A DNA stretch of 64,000 bases, from the NCBI GenBank assembly GCA_963744575.1, contig CAVUUF010000012.1:62001-126000 (forward strand), written 5' to 3'. The notes under the pieces were generated by a model. It had not been told where the DNA came from and did no database searches. It saw nothing but the letters and a program-made list of their open reading frames with translations. The stretch's first letter is position 1. The number at the start of each line of letters is the position of its first letter. A program made the position numbers and the translations under genes. This DNA comes from Palsa-504 sp963744575 (GTDB taxonomy: Bacteria; Actinomycetota; Actinomycetes; Streptosporangiales; Streptosporangiaceae). This document shows positions 52,490 through 61,560 of this stretch, piece after piece.

Positions 52490-53419
52490 ATGACCCGGCC
52501 GCCCGCCGACCGCACCGTCCAGGATGCTGACGCGCACCGGGACGGCAAGCTCACCCGCGACGTGGTGCTGGCCACCGCGCTGGAGATCATCGACCGCGAC
52601 GGGGCCGGCGGCTTGTCCATGCGCCGCCTCGCCCGCGCCCTGGGCCGCGATCCGATGATTCTTTACCGGTACGCGCCGAACAAGGCCGCGCTGCTGGACG
52701 GCGTCGCCGAGACCGTGCTCGCCCAGCTCGAGGTCGACTCCGCCGACCCCGGCTGGGCCGGCCAGCTCCGCGCCGTGGCCCGCCACTACCGCGCGCTGGC
52801 GCTGGCCCACCCGCACGTGGTGCCGCTGCTGGTCACCCGCCCCCTGGCCACACCGCTCGCGCTGCGGCCCCTGGGCACCCTGCGGCCGCTCGAAGACATC
52901 CTCACCCTGCTCACCCGGGCCGGCTTCAGCGGCGCCGACGCGCTGCACATCTACCGGGCCCTGTTCGGCTTCCTGCACGGCCATGTGCTCAACGAACTGC
53001 AAGAACTCGTCGACAACCCGGACGAGACCGACGACCTGCTGCGGCTGGGCCTGCACCGGCTGCCGATCGGCCAATTCCCCCTGCTCCGCGGCCTGGCCCC
53101 CGTCCTGGCCGCCTACGACGGCGCCGCCGAACTCGAACGCGGCCTCGACATCCTCCTGACCGGCCTGGCCACCACGCTGCCGCCGCCAGCCGGGGCGCAG
53201 TCCTCCAGCCGGGCAGTGCATCCCGCCCGCCGGGCCGCCCCTGACCGCCCGGACGCCAGGGGCGTCCGCAAGGCCGGGACCAGCCCGCAGCCCACCGAGG
53301 ACTTACCTATTGACGTCGACAGCCGGCGAGAACGACCTTCATTTGGTATAGATCTGCAGCGTAGACCTACATCTCTTGACATTGGGTCGGGCTCGGCGTT
53401 GACTAGGAACCTGCACTGA
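52490..53419 (+). CDS. TetR-family regulator with readthrough-like C-terminal tail
   Basis: 309 residues from ATG 52490 (GGAGAAGG upstream). The HTH is LEIIDRDGAGGLSMRRLARA, LGRDPMILYRYAPNKAAL, followed by a TetR_C_1-type ligand domain (FGFLHGHVLNELQELVDNPD, ERGLDILLTGLATTLP). The family normally ends near residue 230. Here about 75 further residues of low-complexity, basic sequence follow, the last of which translate a second operator and promoter-like sequence. The original stop was probably lost. It likely represses itself and the downstream operon. Confidence 0.82.
   Translation: MTRPPADRTVQDADAHRDGKLTRDVVLATALEIIDRDGAGGLSMRRLARALGRDPMILYRYAPNKAALLDGVAETVLAQLEVDSADPGWAGQLRAVARHYRALALAHPHVVPLLVTRPLATPLALRPLGTLRPLEDILTLLTRAGFSGADALHIYRALFGFLHGHVLNELQELVDNPDETDDLLRLGLHRLPIGQFPLLRGLAPVLAAYDGAAELERGLDILLTGLATTLPPPAGAQSSSRAVHPARRAAPDRPDARGVRKAGTSPQPTEDLPIDVDSRRERPSFGIDLQRRPTSLDIGSGSALTRNLH
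53353..53365. promoter_or_regulatory. TetR operator 2 (TCTGCAGCGTAGA)
   Basis: This differs from operator 1 by a single base, and the match continues to its right (GTAGACCTAC versus GTAGATCTAC). A TTGACA box lies at 53376-53381. It is 450 bp before the alcohol dehydrogenase gene and inside the extended TetR frame. Confidence 0.6.
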
Positions 53420-53815
53420 ACTGCGGCCACGTCGAGACCCCGCGGGCTCACCGGGAATCCCTCCCAAGGGCACATGGAGTCACGATCATGATCGTCGTCA
53501 TAGGCTGCTCGCCCTGATCGCCGCGGTCGTCGTCGCGGTGCCGGGCGTCGCAAGCACCAGCGGCAGCACCCAGCCGCTGAGTGACAACTTCGTGATCTCC
53601 GGTCAGCGCCTGAACGGTCTGTCCGCCAGGCAGCTGGTTTGGTACGGCATCGCCGTGCGCCTAGGGACCTGCCCGGGTCCGGGAACGCCTGCGCGCGCCT
53701 GTCCCAACCGGAGGCGGCGACATCCCGCAGTTCCGCCCTGGATATCACCCTCGGGCCGCCACGCCAGCACAGTGCCTGGCGGACGATCGGCTCGGACGCA
53801 TCACGTGGAGGAGGC
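53420..53815 (+). other. Region before adh with remains of a small secreted-protein gene
   Basis: From about 53490 a frame without a start codon reads RHRLLALIAAVVVAVPGVAS, then SDNFVISGQRLNGLSARQLV, like a signal peptide and mature part, and soon degenerates into Arg/Pro-rich text. It may be a decayed secreted protein. No other gene is seen; the 5' untranslated region of adh must cross it if the TTGACA at 53376 is used. Confidence 0.35.
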
Positions 53816-54826
53816 ATGAGAGCTGCAGTCGTGCGAGAGTTCGGGCAGCCGCTCGTCATCGAGGACAGGCCAATTCCCGAGCCAGGGCCCGGGCAGATCA
53901 CCGTCAAGATGGAAGCCTCCGGCCTGTGCCATACCGACATCCACGCCGCCAACGGCGACTGGCCGGTCAAGCCAGCCCCGCCGTTCGTGCCGGGCCACGA
54001 GGGCGTGGGCCCGGTTCACGCCATCGGCGACGGCGTCGGCGGCCTGGAGCTCGGGCAGCGGGTGGCCGTGCCGTGGCTGGGTTACGCGTGCGGCACCTGC
54101 AAGCACTGCCTGACCGGCTGGGAGACTCTGTGCCTGCAGCAGCGCAATAGCGGTTACGCCGTCGACGGCTGCTACGCCGAGTACTTCCTGGCTGAGGCAG
54201 CGTTCGCCGCGAAGGTCCCGGACGGGGTCGACTCCTTCGACGCGGCCCCGCTGAGCTGCGCGGGCGTGACCACCTACAAGGCAGTCAAGGTCGGCAACGT
54301 CCGGCCAACTGACCTGGTGGCGATCTCCGGTGTCGGCGGGCTCGGGCATCTGGCCGTGCAGTACGCGAAGATCTTCGGCGGTACGGTGGCGGCGATCGAC
54401 GTGACCGACGAGAAGCTGCAGCTCGCCAAGGACCTTGGCGCAGACTTCGTCATCGACGCGCGGACGCAGAACCCCGCCGCGGCGCTGCAGGCGCACGGCG
54501 GCGCTGACGTCGCGATCGGGCTGGCCGTTGACGACAAGTCGTTCGCCGCCGCCTATGCGGGCCTGCGGCGCGGCGGACGGCTGGTGCTGGTCGCGCTGCC
54601 CGCGGCCGGGACGCTCAGCATCCCGGTCTTCGACACGGTACTGAACGGCACGTCGGTGATCGGGTCGATCGTCGGCACCCGCGCGGATCTGGCGGACGTG
54701 TACACCCTGCATGCCGCGGGCCAGACCCGGGTCATTTACGAGACCAGGCAGCTGGGCTCGGTAAACGAGGCAATCCAGGAGGTCATGCGGGGCAAGGCCA
54801 GGGCGCGCCTCGTCCTGGCGCCGTGA
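53816..54826 (+). CDS. adhP: Zinc-dependent alcohol dehydrogenase (AdhP-like)
   Basis: 336 residues from ATG 53816 with GGAGGAGG upstream. Medium-chain dehydrogenase: catalytic zinc ligands in GLCHTDIH and PGHEGVG, structural zinc cysteines in CGTCKHCLTGWETLC, and the Rossmann motif GVGGLGHLAVQYAK. It interconverts primary alcohols and aldehydes with NAD. It is upstream of the PhaB-like reductase in the same direction, and an aldehyde dehydrogenase gene lies 4 kb away, so a shared alcohol-to-acid route is plausible. Confidence 0.93.
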   Translation: MRAAVVREFGQPLVIEDRPIPEPGPGQITVKMEASGLCHTDIHAANGDWPVKPAPPFVPGHEGVGPVHAIGDGVGGLELGQRVAVPWLGYACGTCKHCLTGWETLCLQQRNSGYAVDGCYAEYFLAEAAFAAKVPDGVDSFDAAPLSCAGVTTYKAVKVGNVRPTDLVAISGVGGLGHLAVQYAKIFGGTVAAIDVTDEKLQLAKDLGADFVIDARTQNPAAALQAHGGADVAIGLAVDDKSFAAAYAGLRRGGRLVLVALPAAGTLSIPVFDTVLNGTSVIGSIVGTRADLADVYTLHAAGQTRVIYETRQLGSVNEAIQEVMRGKARARLVLAP

Positions 54827-54878
54827 GGGAATCATGGGCAACTCGCCAACGCAGGCACCAGAACGAGAGGAGCTGACG

Positions 54879-55700
54879 ATGACTGTGACACAGTCGCCGC
54901 AGCAGGACAGCAGGGGCATGGTTACCGGCAAGGTGGCCCTGGTTACCGGGGGTACCCGCGGCATCGGTGCCGCCATCGGCCGCGGCCTGGCCGACGAGGG
55001 CGCATCGATCGCGGCTGGCTACTGGCATCAGCCCGAGGGGGCGGAGAAGTTCGGGGCGGCCATGTCGGCCGAGTACCCGCAGCAGCAGTTCACGGTGCAC
55101 GAGGGCAACATCGGCCTGGCCGATGACTGCCGGCGGGTGGTGCGCGAGGTCATCGACCAGCACGGCCACCTCGACGTCCTGGTCAACAACGCCGGGATCA
55201 CCATCGACCGCACCGTCGCGAAGATGTCGGATGAGGACTGGCAGAAGGTGATCGCCGTCAACCTGTCCGGGGCGTTCTTCATGGCCAAGGCGGCGCTTGA
55301 CCACATGATCGAGCGCGGCAGCGGCCGGATCATCAGCGTGTCCTCGGTGATCGGCGAGACCGGCAACATCGGCCAGGCCAACTACGCGGCGTCCAAGTCC
55401 GGGCTGTTCGGCCTGACCAAGTCGCTGGCCAGGGAGGCCATCTTCCAGCTGAACCGCGCGCAGCGGCCACCCGGTGACGGGGTCGGCGTGACGGTGAACG
55501 CGGTGACGCCGGGCTTCATCGCCACGGACATGATGGCGACGATCCCGGATAAGGTGCTCGATCGGATCAGGGGGCAGATTCCCGTCGGCCGGCTCGGCCG
55601 GCCGGAGGAGATCGCCCGTGTCGTCTGCTTCCTGGCCGCTGACCAGTCCGCCTACATCACCGGGCAGATCTGGGCGGTCAACGGCGGCCTGGATATGTGA
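54879..55700 (+). CDS. phaB: Acetoacetyl-CoA reductase-like SDR (PhaB/FabG type)
   Basis: 273 residues from ATG 54879, chosen because AGGAG lies at the right distance; an earlier ATG at 54834 lacks one. SDR motifs: VTGGTRGIGAAIG, NNAGITID, the active-site serine in ISVSSVIGE, YAASKSG, and the PhaB-type end YITGQIWAVNGGLDM. It should reduce acetoacetyl-CoA to 3-hydroxybutyryl-CoA in polyhydroxybutyrate formation. A thiolase gene begins 10 bp later but is broken after 21 codons, so the usual partner is missing here. Confidence 0.88.
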   Translation: MTVTQSPQQDSRGMVTGKVALVTGGTRGIGAAIGRGLADEGASIAAGYWHQPEGAEKFGAAMSAEYPQQQFTVHEGNIGLADDCRRVVREVIDQHGHLDVLVNNAGITIDRTVAKMSDEDWQKVIAVNLSGAFFMAKAALDHMIERGSGRIISVSSVIGETGNIGQANYAASKSGLFGLTKSLAREAIFQLNRAQRPPGDGVGVTVNAVTPGFIATDMMATIPDKVLDRIRGQIPVGRLGRPEEIARVVCFLAADQSAYITGQIWAVNGGLDM

Positions 55701-55710
55701 AGGGCATGTC

Positions 55711-55776
55711 ATGAATGATCTAGGCGACGTCGTCGTGCTGTCCGCGGTGCGGACCGCCATCGGCCGTTACGACTGA
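55711..55776 (+). pseudogene. Acetyl-CoA acetyltransferase (phaA) N-terminal remnant
   Basis: ATG 55711 opens MNDLGDVVVLSAVRTAIGRY and then D and TGA. VVVLSAVRTAIGRY is the typical start of thiolases; the remaining 370 or so residues are absent. The break coincides with the 3' end of the convergent malic enzyme gene. Confidence 0.75.
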
Positions 55777-57431
55777 TGCCGGTAGGACTGATAGCGGGGT
55801 AGCCACCTGGTGCGGTGGATGGCCTGGTCGATCTGGTCATCGGTAAGCGCGGGCGCGACAGCATCGGCTACTGCGGCCTTCGCGACGGCGCTCGCCACGA
55901 CTGTTGCAATGCCGGAGAGCTGAGCACGGTCGGGCAGCAGTGTCCCGTGCGGGTCGTGCCGGATCGTGGCAGCCTCACCTACGGCGGCGGCAGCCGCGGT
56001 CATCATGGCGTCGGTGACGCGGGTTGCGCGCACGGCGGTCACGGCTAGGCCGACTCCGGGGAAGATGTAGATGTTGTTGCACTGGGCGACGGGGATGCTG
56101 GCGTCGCCGACCCGCATCGGCGGGAACGGGGAGCCGGTGGCGACCAGCGCGCGGCCTTCGGTCCAGTCGGCGAGATCCTGTGGCCGGGCTTCGCTGCGGC
56201 TGGTCGGGTTGGACAGCGGCATGATGACCGGCCGTTCGGCGTGCGCGGCGATGCGGCGCACGACCTGTTCGGTGAAGGCCCCGCTCGCGGTCGACAGGCC
56301 GATGAGCGCGGTCGGGTGCACCGCGTCGATCACGTCGGCGAGGCCGGCTGGCCGGCCAGGTTCGGTGCCGGGCACGGCGGCCGGCGGCTGGGCGAGACGG
56401 CGCTGCGCCGGGTCCAGGTCCGGGCGGTCGGTGGTGAGCAGGCCGTTGACGTCGACCACGCAGATCCTGGCGCGGGCGCCCCGCTCGGACAGGCCGTCGG
56501 CCGCCATCGACCGCACGACCTGCTCGCAGACCCCGATACCAGCCGACCCGGCACCGAGCATCACCACCATCTGGTCGCGCAGCCGCGACCCGGTGGCCGC
56601 TGCCCCCGCGGACAGCGCGGCCAGGACCACGGCGGCAGTGCCCTGGATGTCATCGTTGAAGCTGAGCAGCTGATCGCGGTAGCGCTCCAGGATAGGCAGC
56701 GCGTGCGGGGTGGCGAAGTCCTCCCATTGCAGCAGCACACCGGGCAGTTCGGCGCGCACCGCCTGGACGAACCGGTCGACGAAGTCGTCGTAGCGGGCGC
56801 CGGCGACACGTCGGTGCCGCCAGCCGAGGTACATCGGGTCGTCCAGGAGCCCGGCGTTGTCGGTGCCGGCGTCGAGGAGGACCGGCAGGGTGCGCGCCGG
56901 GTCGATGCCGCCCAGCGCCGCGTACAGCGACAGCTTGCCGATCGGGATGCCCATGCCGCCGATGCCCTGGTCACCCAGGCCCAGAACCCGCTGCCCGTCG
57001 GTGACGACGATGACGTCGACCTCCCGCCGGGGCCGGTTACGCAGGATCTCCCCGATGCGGTCGCGGTCGGGGTAGGCGATGAAAAGGCCGCGCGGACGGC
57101 GGTAGATCTCGCTGAAGCGCTGGCAGGCCAGTCCGACCGTCGGGGTGTAAAGGATCGGCAGCATCTCCTCGATGTGGTCAGACACCAGCCGGTAGAACAG
57201 CGTCTCGTTGGTGTCCTGCAGCGCGCGCAGGTTAATGTGCCGGGCGACGTCGGTGGGCTGCTCCTGGTAGGCCCGGTACCTGCGGCGCACCTGCTGCTCC
57301 AGCGTCTCCACCACGGCCGGCAGCAGGCCACGCAGACCCTGCTCGGAGCGTTCCTCCTCGGAGAACGCGGTGCCCTTGTTCGTCAGCGGATCCTCCAACA
57401 CCCACACCCCGGAACCTTGATCGACGCCCAT
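55767..57431 (-). CDS. maeA: NAD-dependent malic enzyme
   Basis: 554 residues from ATG 57431 with GGGAGGGG upstream. It decarboxylates malate to pyruvate. The large-form malic enzyme signatures are present: DTNETLFYRLVSDHIEEMLP, YTPTVGLACQRFSEIYRRP, RVLGLGDQGIGGMGIPIGK, the metal-site FNDDIQGTAAV, Rossmann GAGSAGIGVCEQV, and PLSNPTSRSEA. Its end overlaps the thiolase remnant of the convergent operon. Confidence 0.93.
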   Translation of the reverse strand: MGVDQGSGVWVLEDPLTNKGTAFSEEERSEQGLRGLLPAVVETLEQQVRRRYRAYQEQPTDVARHINLRALQDTNETLFYRLVSDHIEEMLPILYTPTVGLACQRFSEIYRRPRGLFIAYPDRDRIGEILRNRPRREVDVIVVTDGQRVLGLGDQGIGGMGIPIGKLSLYAALGGIDPARTLPVLLDAGTDNAGLLDDPMYLGWRHRRVAGARYDDFVDRFVQAVRAELPGVLLQWEDFATPHALPILERYRDQLLSFNDDIQGTAAVVLAALSAGAAATGSRLRDQMVVMLGAGSAGIGVCEQVVRSMAADGLSERGARARICVVDVNGLLTTDRPDLDPAQRRLAQPPAAVPGTEPGRPAGLADVIDAVHPTALIGLSTASGAFTEQVVRRIAAHAERPVIMPLSNPTSRSEARPQDLADWTEGRALVATGSPFPPMRVGDASIPVAQCNNIYIFPGVGLAVTAVRATRVTDAMMTAAAAAVGEAATIRHDPHGTLLPDRAQLSGIATVVASAVAKAAVADAVAPALTDDQIDQAIHRTRWLPRYQSYRHQS

Positions 57432-57604
57432 GACCCCTCCCGTTCCTTCCCGATTCGCTCGGGGCTGCGACGTTGCCACAGCGCGGCGGTCAGGCCGTAC
57501 CGTGCCCGCTGTCCGTTGAGCAGCCGGAGGCCTTCCCGTCGAGCATGTCATCCTCCTTACTTGAGGAAAACGATCCCCGAGCCCGGCATGCCGCGATCGG
57601 CCGC

Positions 57605-58318
57605 TCAGTCCTGTAACCGGGCTCCGCGCGCCAGAGGAATATCCGAGTCAGGCCGCCGGGACCCGCTGCTGCGGCCGGTCAGCACATATCCGCTGCCGAA
57701 CGCCAGCTCGCGGACGTGAACGTCCTCGATCAGCTGCTCCAGATGATTCCACGGCCGGTCGAACCCCTCGAAGCTCCGCACGTAGGGAGCGTGGAGCATC
57801 CTGGCCTGCATGTTCACGGCCACCATCCACGGCGCGGCCCACTTGCCACCGCCGGCGGCGACTTGTGCCCCAGGACGCAGATGATTCATGACGTTCCGCA
57901 GCGCGTCCGGGGACTGCAAGATGTCGTGGACGGCGCAGAACAGGGCGGCATCCGCGGTGACCGCGATCTGGGCGTCCTCGGCTCCCGACTGCACGACCGT
58001 GACGTTACGCCAGCCTTCGCGCGCGATGCGCTCGCGGGCTATTGCCGCCATCTCGGGTGACTCCTCGATGCCGACGACACCGCCCTGCGGGCCCACTTTC
58101 TCGAGGAGAAGGCCGCAGCACAGGCCGGTCCCGCATCCCACGTCGAGGACCACTTGCCCACGGCGGACCGGGAGTGCCCCGACGATTGCCTGCCGGTAGG
58201 CCTGGAGTGCGCCTGTCCTGCGGTCGTAGGAGCGGGCATCCTGGCTGTAGGCCGGCTGCCGCGGGACCCTCTGGGCCAGGGGATGTGCAGCCGACGCGGA
58301 ATCAGCCGATTTGTTCAT
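57605..58318 (-). CDS. Class I SAM-dependent methyltransferase
   Basis: 237 residues from ATG 58318 (GAGGA upstream; a longer start at 58387 is less likely). Motif I is VVLDVGCGTGLCCGLL, motif II VVGIEESPEMAAIA, and AALFCAVHDILQSPDALRNV is the post-I region of UbiE-like enzymes. A C-terminal part (WNHLEQLIEDVHVRELAFGS) follows. Acceptor unknown. It lies between the malic enzyme and aldehyde dehydrogenase genes on the same strand. Confidence 0.85.
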   Translation of the reverse strand: MNKSADSASAAHPLAQRVPRQPAYSQDARSYDRRTGALQAYRQAIVGALPVRRGQVVLDVGCGTGLCCGLLLEKVGPQGGVVGIEESPEMAAIARERIAREGWRNVTVVQSGAEDAQIAVTADAALFCAVHDILQSPDALRNVMNHLRPGAQVAAGGGKWAAPWMVAVNMQARMLHAPYVRSFEGFDRPWNHLEQLIEDVHVRELAFGSGYVLTGRSSGSRRPDSDIPLARGARLQD

Positions 58319-58464
58319 GAGTCCTCGCCCCGCCTGTTGGCGAAAGGCCTTGCGTGTCCCGGTGGAGGGTCTGGTTGGTTCGGCCATGGCGTTACTTCCC
58401 TCACGGGTGGACCGGGGTCGTTGGGGGCCGGCGTTGCCGGTCCGGCCCCCGCTACGGCTGCTAT

Positions 58465-59955
58465 TTACAGCTGGGTGGTGACGGCCTTGACCTCGGTGTA
58501 GGCATGGAGGGCCTCGTGGCCCATCTCGCGGCCCCAGCCGGACTGCTTGTATCCGCCGAACGGCAGTGCCGCGTCGAATACGTTGTAGCAGTTGATCCAG
58601 ACGGTGCCGGCCCGGATCTTCTTGGCCAGGGCGTGGGCCTTGGAGATGTCCCTGGTCCAGATGCCCGCCCCCAGGCCGTACTCGGAGTCGTTCGCGGCCG
58701 CGGCGATCTCATCCAGGTCGGTGAACGGGGCGGCGACCAGGACCGGGCCGAAGATCTCCTCGCGGACGACCTTCATCTCGGGGCGGGTATTGGTCAGCAC
58801 GGTGGGCTCGACGAAGTAGCCGCGGTCGCCGTACCGGCCGCCGCCGGTTAGGGCGGTGGCCCCCTCGGTCTGGCCGGACTCCAGGAAGCCGGTCACCCGG
58901 CGGAACTGCTCGTCGGAGACCAGCGGGCCCATCTGCGTCCCGGGCTCCATCCCCGGTCCCATCTTGATCGACTTGGCGATCTGCGCGACGCCGTCGACGA
59001 CTTCATCAAACCGGCCGCGCTGGACGTACAGCCGTGAGCCGGCCACGCAGCACTGGCCGTGGTTGAAGAAGATCGCATTCGCGGCGCCCTCGATGGCGGC
59101 GGGCCCGGCGTCGTCGAACACGATGTTGGGGCTCTTGCCGCCCAGTTCCAGGGTCAGCTTCTTCAGGTTGCTGGCCCCCGAAGCCGCGACGATCAGCTTG
59201 CCCACCTCGGTGGAACCGGTGAACGCAACCTTGTCCACGTCATTGTGGGCGGCCAGCGCCGCTCCGGCGGTCTCGCCGAAGCCGGGCACCACGTTCACCA
59301 CGCCGTCGGGGACCCCGGCCTCGGCAATGAGCCCGGCCAGGCGCAGCGCGGTCAGCGGGGTCTGCTCGGCCGGCTTGAGCACCACGCAGTTGCCGGCGGC
59401 CAGCGCCGGGCCGAGCTTCCACGCGGCCATCAGCAGCGGGAAGTTCCACGGGATGATCTGCCCGACCACGCCGAGCGGCTCGCGCAGCGTATAGGAGTGG
59501 AAGTTGGCGCCCGGCATGTACGGCACCGAGATGCTGATCGTGTTGCCCTCGATCTTGGTGGCCCAGCCGGCCATGTAGTGGAACAGGTCCGCGGCCAGCG
59601 GCACGTCGGCGGCCTGCGCCACGGCGAACGGCTTGCCGTTGTCCAGCGCCTCGAGCTGGGCGAGCTCGTCAGCGTGCTGGAGGATCAGGTCGCCGATCCG
59701 CCAGATGATCCGTCCCCGCTCCGACGGGGTCATCCTGCCCCACGGGCCCTCGTCGAACGCCCGGCGCGCCGCCCGCACAGCCCGGTCGATGTCCTCGGCA
59801 CCGCCCTCGGCGACCCGGGCGAGCGTCTCCCCTGTCGCGGGGTCGGGCGTCTCGAACGTCTTGCCCGACGCCGCGTCGCACCACTGCCCGTTGATGAACA
59901 GCTGCCGCGGGGAGCCGATGAAGGCTTCGACGTCGCGATCCAGGGTCACAGTCAT
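58465..59955 (-). CDS. NAD(P)-dependent aldehyde dehydrogenase
   Basis: 496 residues from ATG 59955, standard length. The catalytic glutamate is in LELGGKSPNIVFDD, the catalytic cysteine in FFNHGQCCVAGSRLYV, cofactor region IIPWNFPLLMAAWKLGPAL and FTGSTEVGKLI, and the end FGGYKQSGWGREMGHEAL is typical of the ALDH1/2-like group. It oxidises aldehydes such as acetaldehyde, possibly those produced by the alcohol dehydrogenase 4 kb away. The promoter region carries a long inverted repeat at 60025-60067. Confidence 0.93.
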   Translation of the reverse strand: MTVTLDRDVEAFIGSPRQLFINGQWCDAASGKTFETPDPATGETLARVAEGGAEDIDRAVRAARRAFDEGPWGRMTPSERGRIIWRIGDLILQHADELAQLEALDNGKPFAVAQAADVPLAADLFHYMAGWATKIEGNTISISVPYMPGANFHSYTLREPLGVVGQIIPWNFPLLMAAWKLGPALAAGNCVVLKPAEQTPLTALRLAGLIAEAGVPDGVVNVVPGFGETAGAALAAHNDVDKVAFTGSTEVGKLIVAASGASNLKKLTLELGGKSPNIVFDDAGPAAIEGAANAIFFNHGQCCVAGSRLYVQRGRFDEVVDGVAQIAKSIKMGPGMEPGTQMGPLVSDEQFRRVTGFLESGQTEGATALTGGGRYGDRGYFVEPTVLTNTRPEMKVVREEIFGPVLVAAPFTDLDEIAAAANDSEYGLGAGIWTRDISKAHALAKKIRAGTVWINCYNVFDAALPFGGYKQSGWGREMGHEALHAYTEVKAVTTQL

Positions 59956-60024
59956 GAAGTGGTCATCTCCCTTGGCTGCGCGGTGGGGACAGCCACCGAT
60001 TGCGGCCAGCACCTAATACGCGCA

Positions 60025-60067
60025 TGTCTACATTGTAGAACTATATTGCTAGCCTACAATGTTGACA
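60025..60067. promoter_or_regulatory. Inverted-repeat operator at the aldehyde dehydrogenase promoter
   Basis: TGTCTACATTGTAG (60025-60038) and CTACAATGTTGACA (60054-60067) are inverted copies with one mismatch. The left half is itself palindromic (CTACATTGTAG). A minus-strand TATAGT (60045-60040) lies between the arms, so a repressor bound here would cover the promoter. Confidence 0.65.
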
Positions 60068-60278
60068 TAGGGATATCAACTCGCAGATATGCATTCGGCG
60101 GCCGACGGGCCGCGCAGGAGCGCCGTCGGCGGCTCAAGACACGGCAGGTTCCGCTGGCGGTCCAGCACCTGGCGCAGCGGATCCGGTTTGCGCCACTGCC
60201 CTGCGGGAGGAAAGCTCAAGTCACGGATGGCGGGGAAGGAACTAATCGCCGTTAAGAAGCGGGCCATGGGAGCTCATC

Positions 60279-60855
60279 ATGAAAATGCTCGTCGTGGGCG
60301 CGGGCGTGATCGGAACCGTGTACGGCGCCCATATTGCGGCCGCGGGAAGCAAGGTCTCGGTGCTGAGCCACGGGCCGCGGACCAGTGAGGTGGCCGCAGC
60401 AGGTCTTTCCGCCCGCGATGTCCTCAGCGGAGGGCGGGTCGACACCGAAGCGGACGTGGTGCCGGACGCCAGCGGGGACTACGACCTCGTCCTTGTCGCG
60501 GTCCGGCGTGATCAGCTCTCCGCAGCATGCGCCGGACTCGCGGTCCCTCGCCGCGGACCGCGCGACCCTCACGCTCATGTGCCGGGCCATTACCGGAGCA
60601 TTCGCCGACCTGCGCACTGACGGCACGGCAGGGCTGCCGCGTAACCTCGCTGTGCTGCACAGCCCGCTGCTCAGGGCGGTTGCCGTCCGGTACTGGGCCC
60701 GGACCATGCGCTCACCGATAGGTGAGCTGTGCTTTGCGGCGCACTCGCGGCATGCCGAGGCGGAGATGCGGGCCCTGGGCCAGGACGTGGCCGCCCGGAT
60801 CACCAGCTCCCCCGCCCTGACCGAGCTGCTCCGCCCGCTCAAGCACCAGCCATGA
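60279..60855 (+). pseudogene. Ketopantoate reductase (ApbA/PanE) remnant
   Basis: The first frame from ATG 60279 has the dinucleotide fold start MKMLVVGAGVIGTVYGAHIA and DYDLVLVAVRRDQL. At about 60535 the coding text moves to another frame, which carries GLPRNLAVLHSPLLRAVAVR and MRSPIGELCFAAHSRHAEAE to a TGA at 60855. About 100 residues in between, including the catalytic lysine region, are absent. Confidence 0.65.
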
Positions 60856-60944
60856 AACGCCGACCGTAGCGCCGCAAGGTGCCACCGGATCTGCCGCTGG
60901 GAGCTGCGCGTCAGCGACGGGTTGTCCATCGGGGACCGGTCAGT

Positions 60945-61253
60945 GATCACGCGGATTCCCACCCGCCCAGCCGCCGCGGTCGAGCACGAGCCGGCACAGC
61001 GCATAGCAGATGAGCAACGCTATCCCGGCACCCCGACCACCGCGGCGCCCGGGGCCAGCGCGTTAATGATCACGGCGACCCGGCCGCCCGGCGGCGCGGC
61101 CGGCTGACCCGAACGATCCAGCCAGACCATTAGCCGGGTGCCCGCCGCCGCACCGGTGATGCCGGGCGCCGTGACGGAGGTCAGCACGCCGGATTGCTCA
61201 CCGCCTCCCGGGTCGCTGCGCGGGAAACAGCTGATACGGGAAGGGTTCATCAC
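60945..61253 (-). pseudogene. C-terminal remnant of an Rv1733c-like membrane protein
   Basis: The minus-strand frame from 61253 includes GVLTSVTAPGITGAAAGTRL and MVWLDRSGQPAAPPGG and then a hydrophobic start; after a one-base frame change near 61020 it continues IALLICYALCRLVLDRGG. The VWxDRSGxPxxPP plus terminal helix pattern recalls the Rv1733c family. No N-terminal part is present. The family call is tentative. Confidence 0.4.
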
Positions 61254-61377
61254 CGCAACCGATCACCCGTAGCGGGTGGGCCGACGTATCCCGATCATGA
61301 TCCCGAACGGGCTGTGGTGACAGCCCTGCGCAGGGCTGTCACCACGGTCGTTCGGATTCTGAGACGTCCGATTCAGC

Positions 61378-61560
61378 TCAGGCCTGGTCGGCCGACGATG
61401 ATGCGGGGACCGGGGTCCGTCCATTAGCGGGATGGCCGCCGAGGATCTCGGCTGCCGGGGAGACGCGGCGGGCGTGCATCAGGCCGAGCCCGCTGAGCAC
61501 CAGCATGACCGCGCCGGCAATGAACGCGGCGATCGCGGCGATGCCGGCGATCATGCCCAT
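61378..61560 (-). CDS. Small single-span membrane protein (60 aa)
   Basis: From ATG 61560 the frame reads MGMIAGIAAIAAFIAGAVML then a short loop and a hydrophilic tail rich in Ala, Pro and Ser. One strong transmembrane helix near the N-terminus. Family unknown; the gene is supported mainly by the helix and composition. Confidence 0.5.
   Translation of the reverse strand: MGMIAGIAAIAAFIAGAVMLVLSGLGLMHARRVSPAAEILGGHPANGRTPVPASSSADQA

Noticed and set aside
56241..57719. 492-codon plus-strand frame across the malic enzyme
   Set aside because: Antisense shadow of a gene with complete family motifs.
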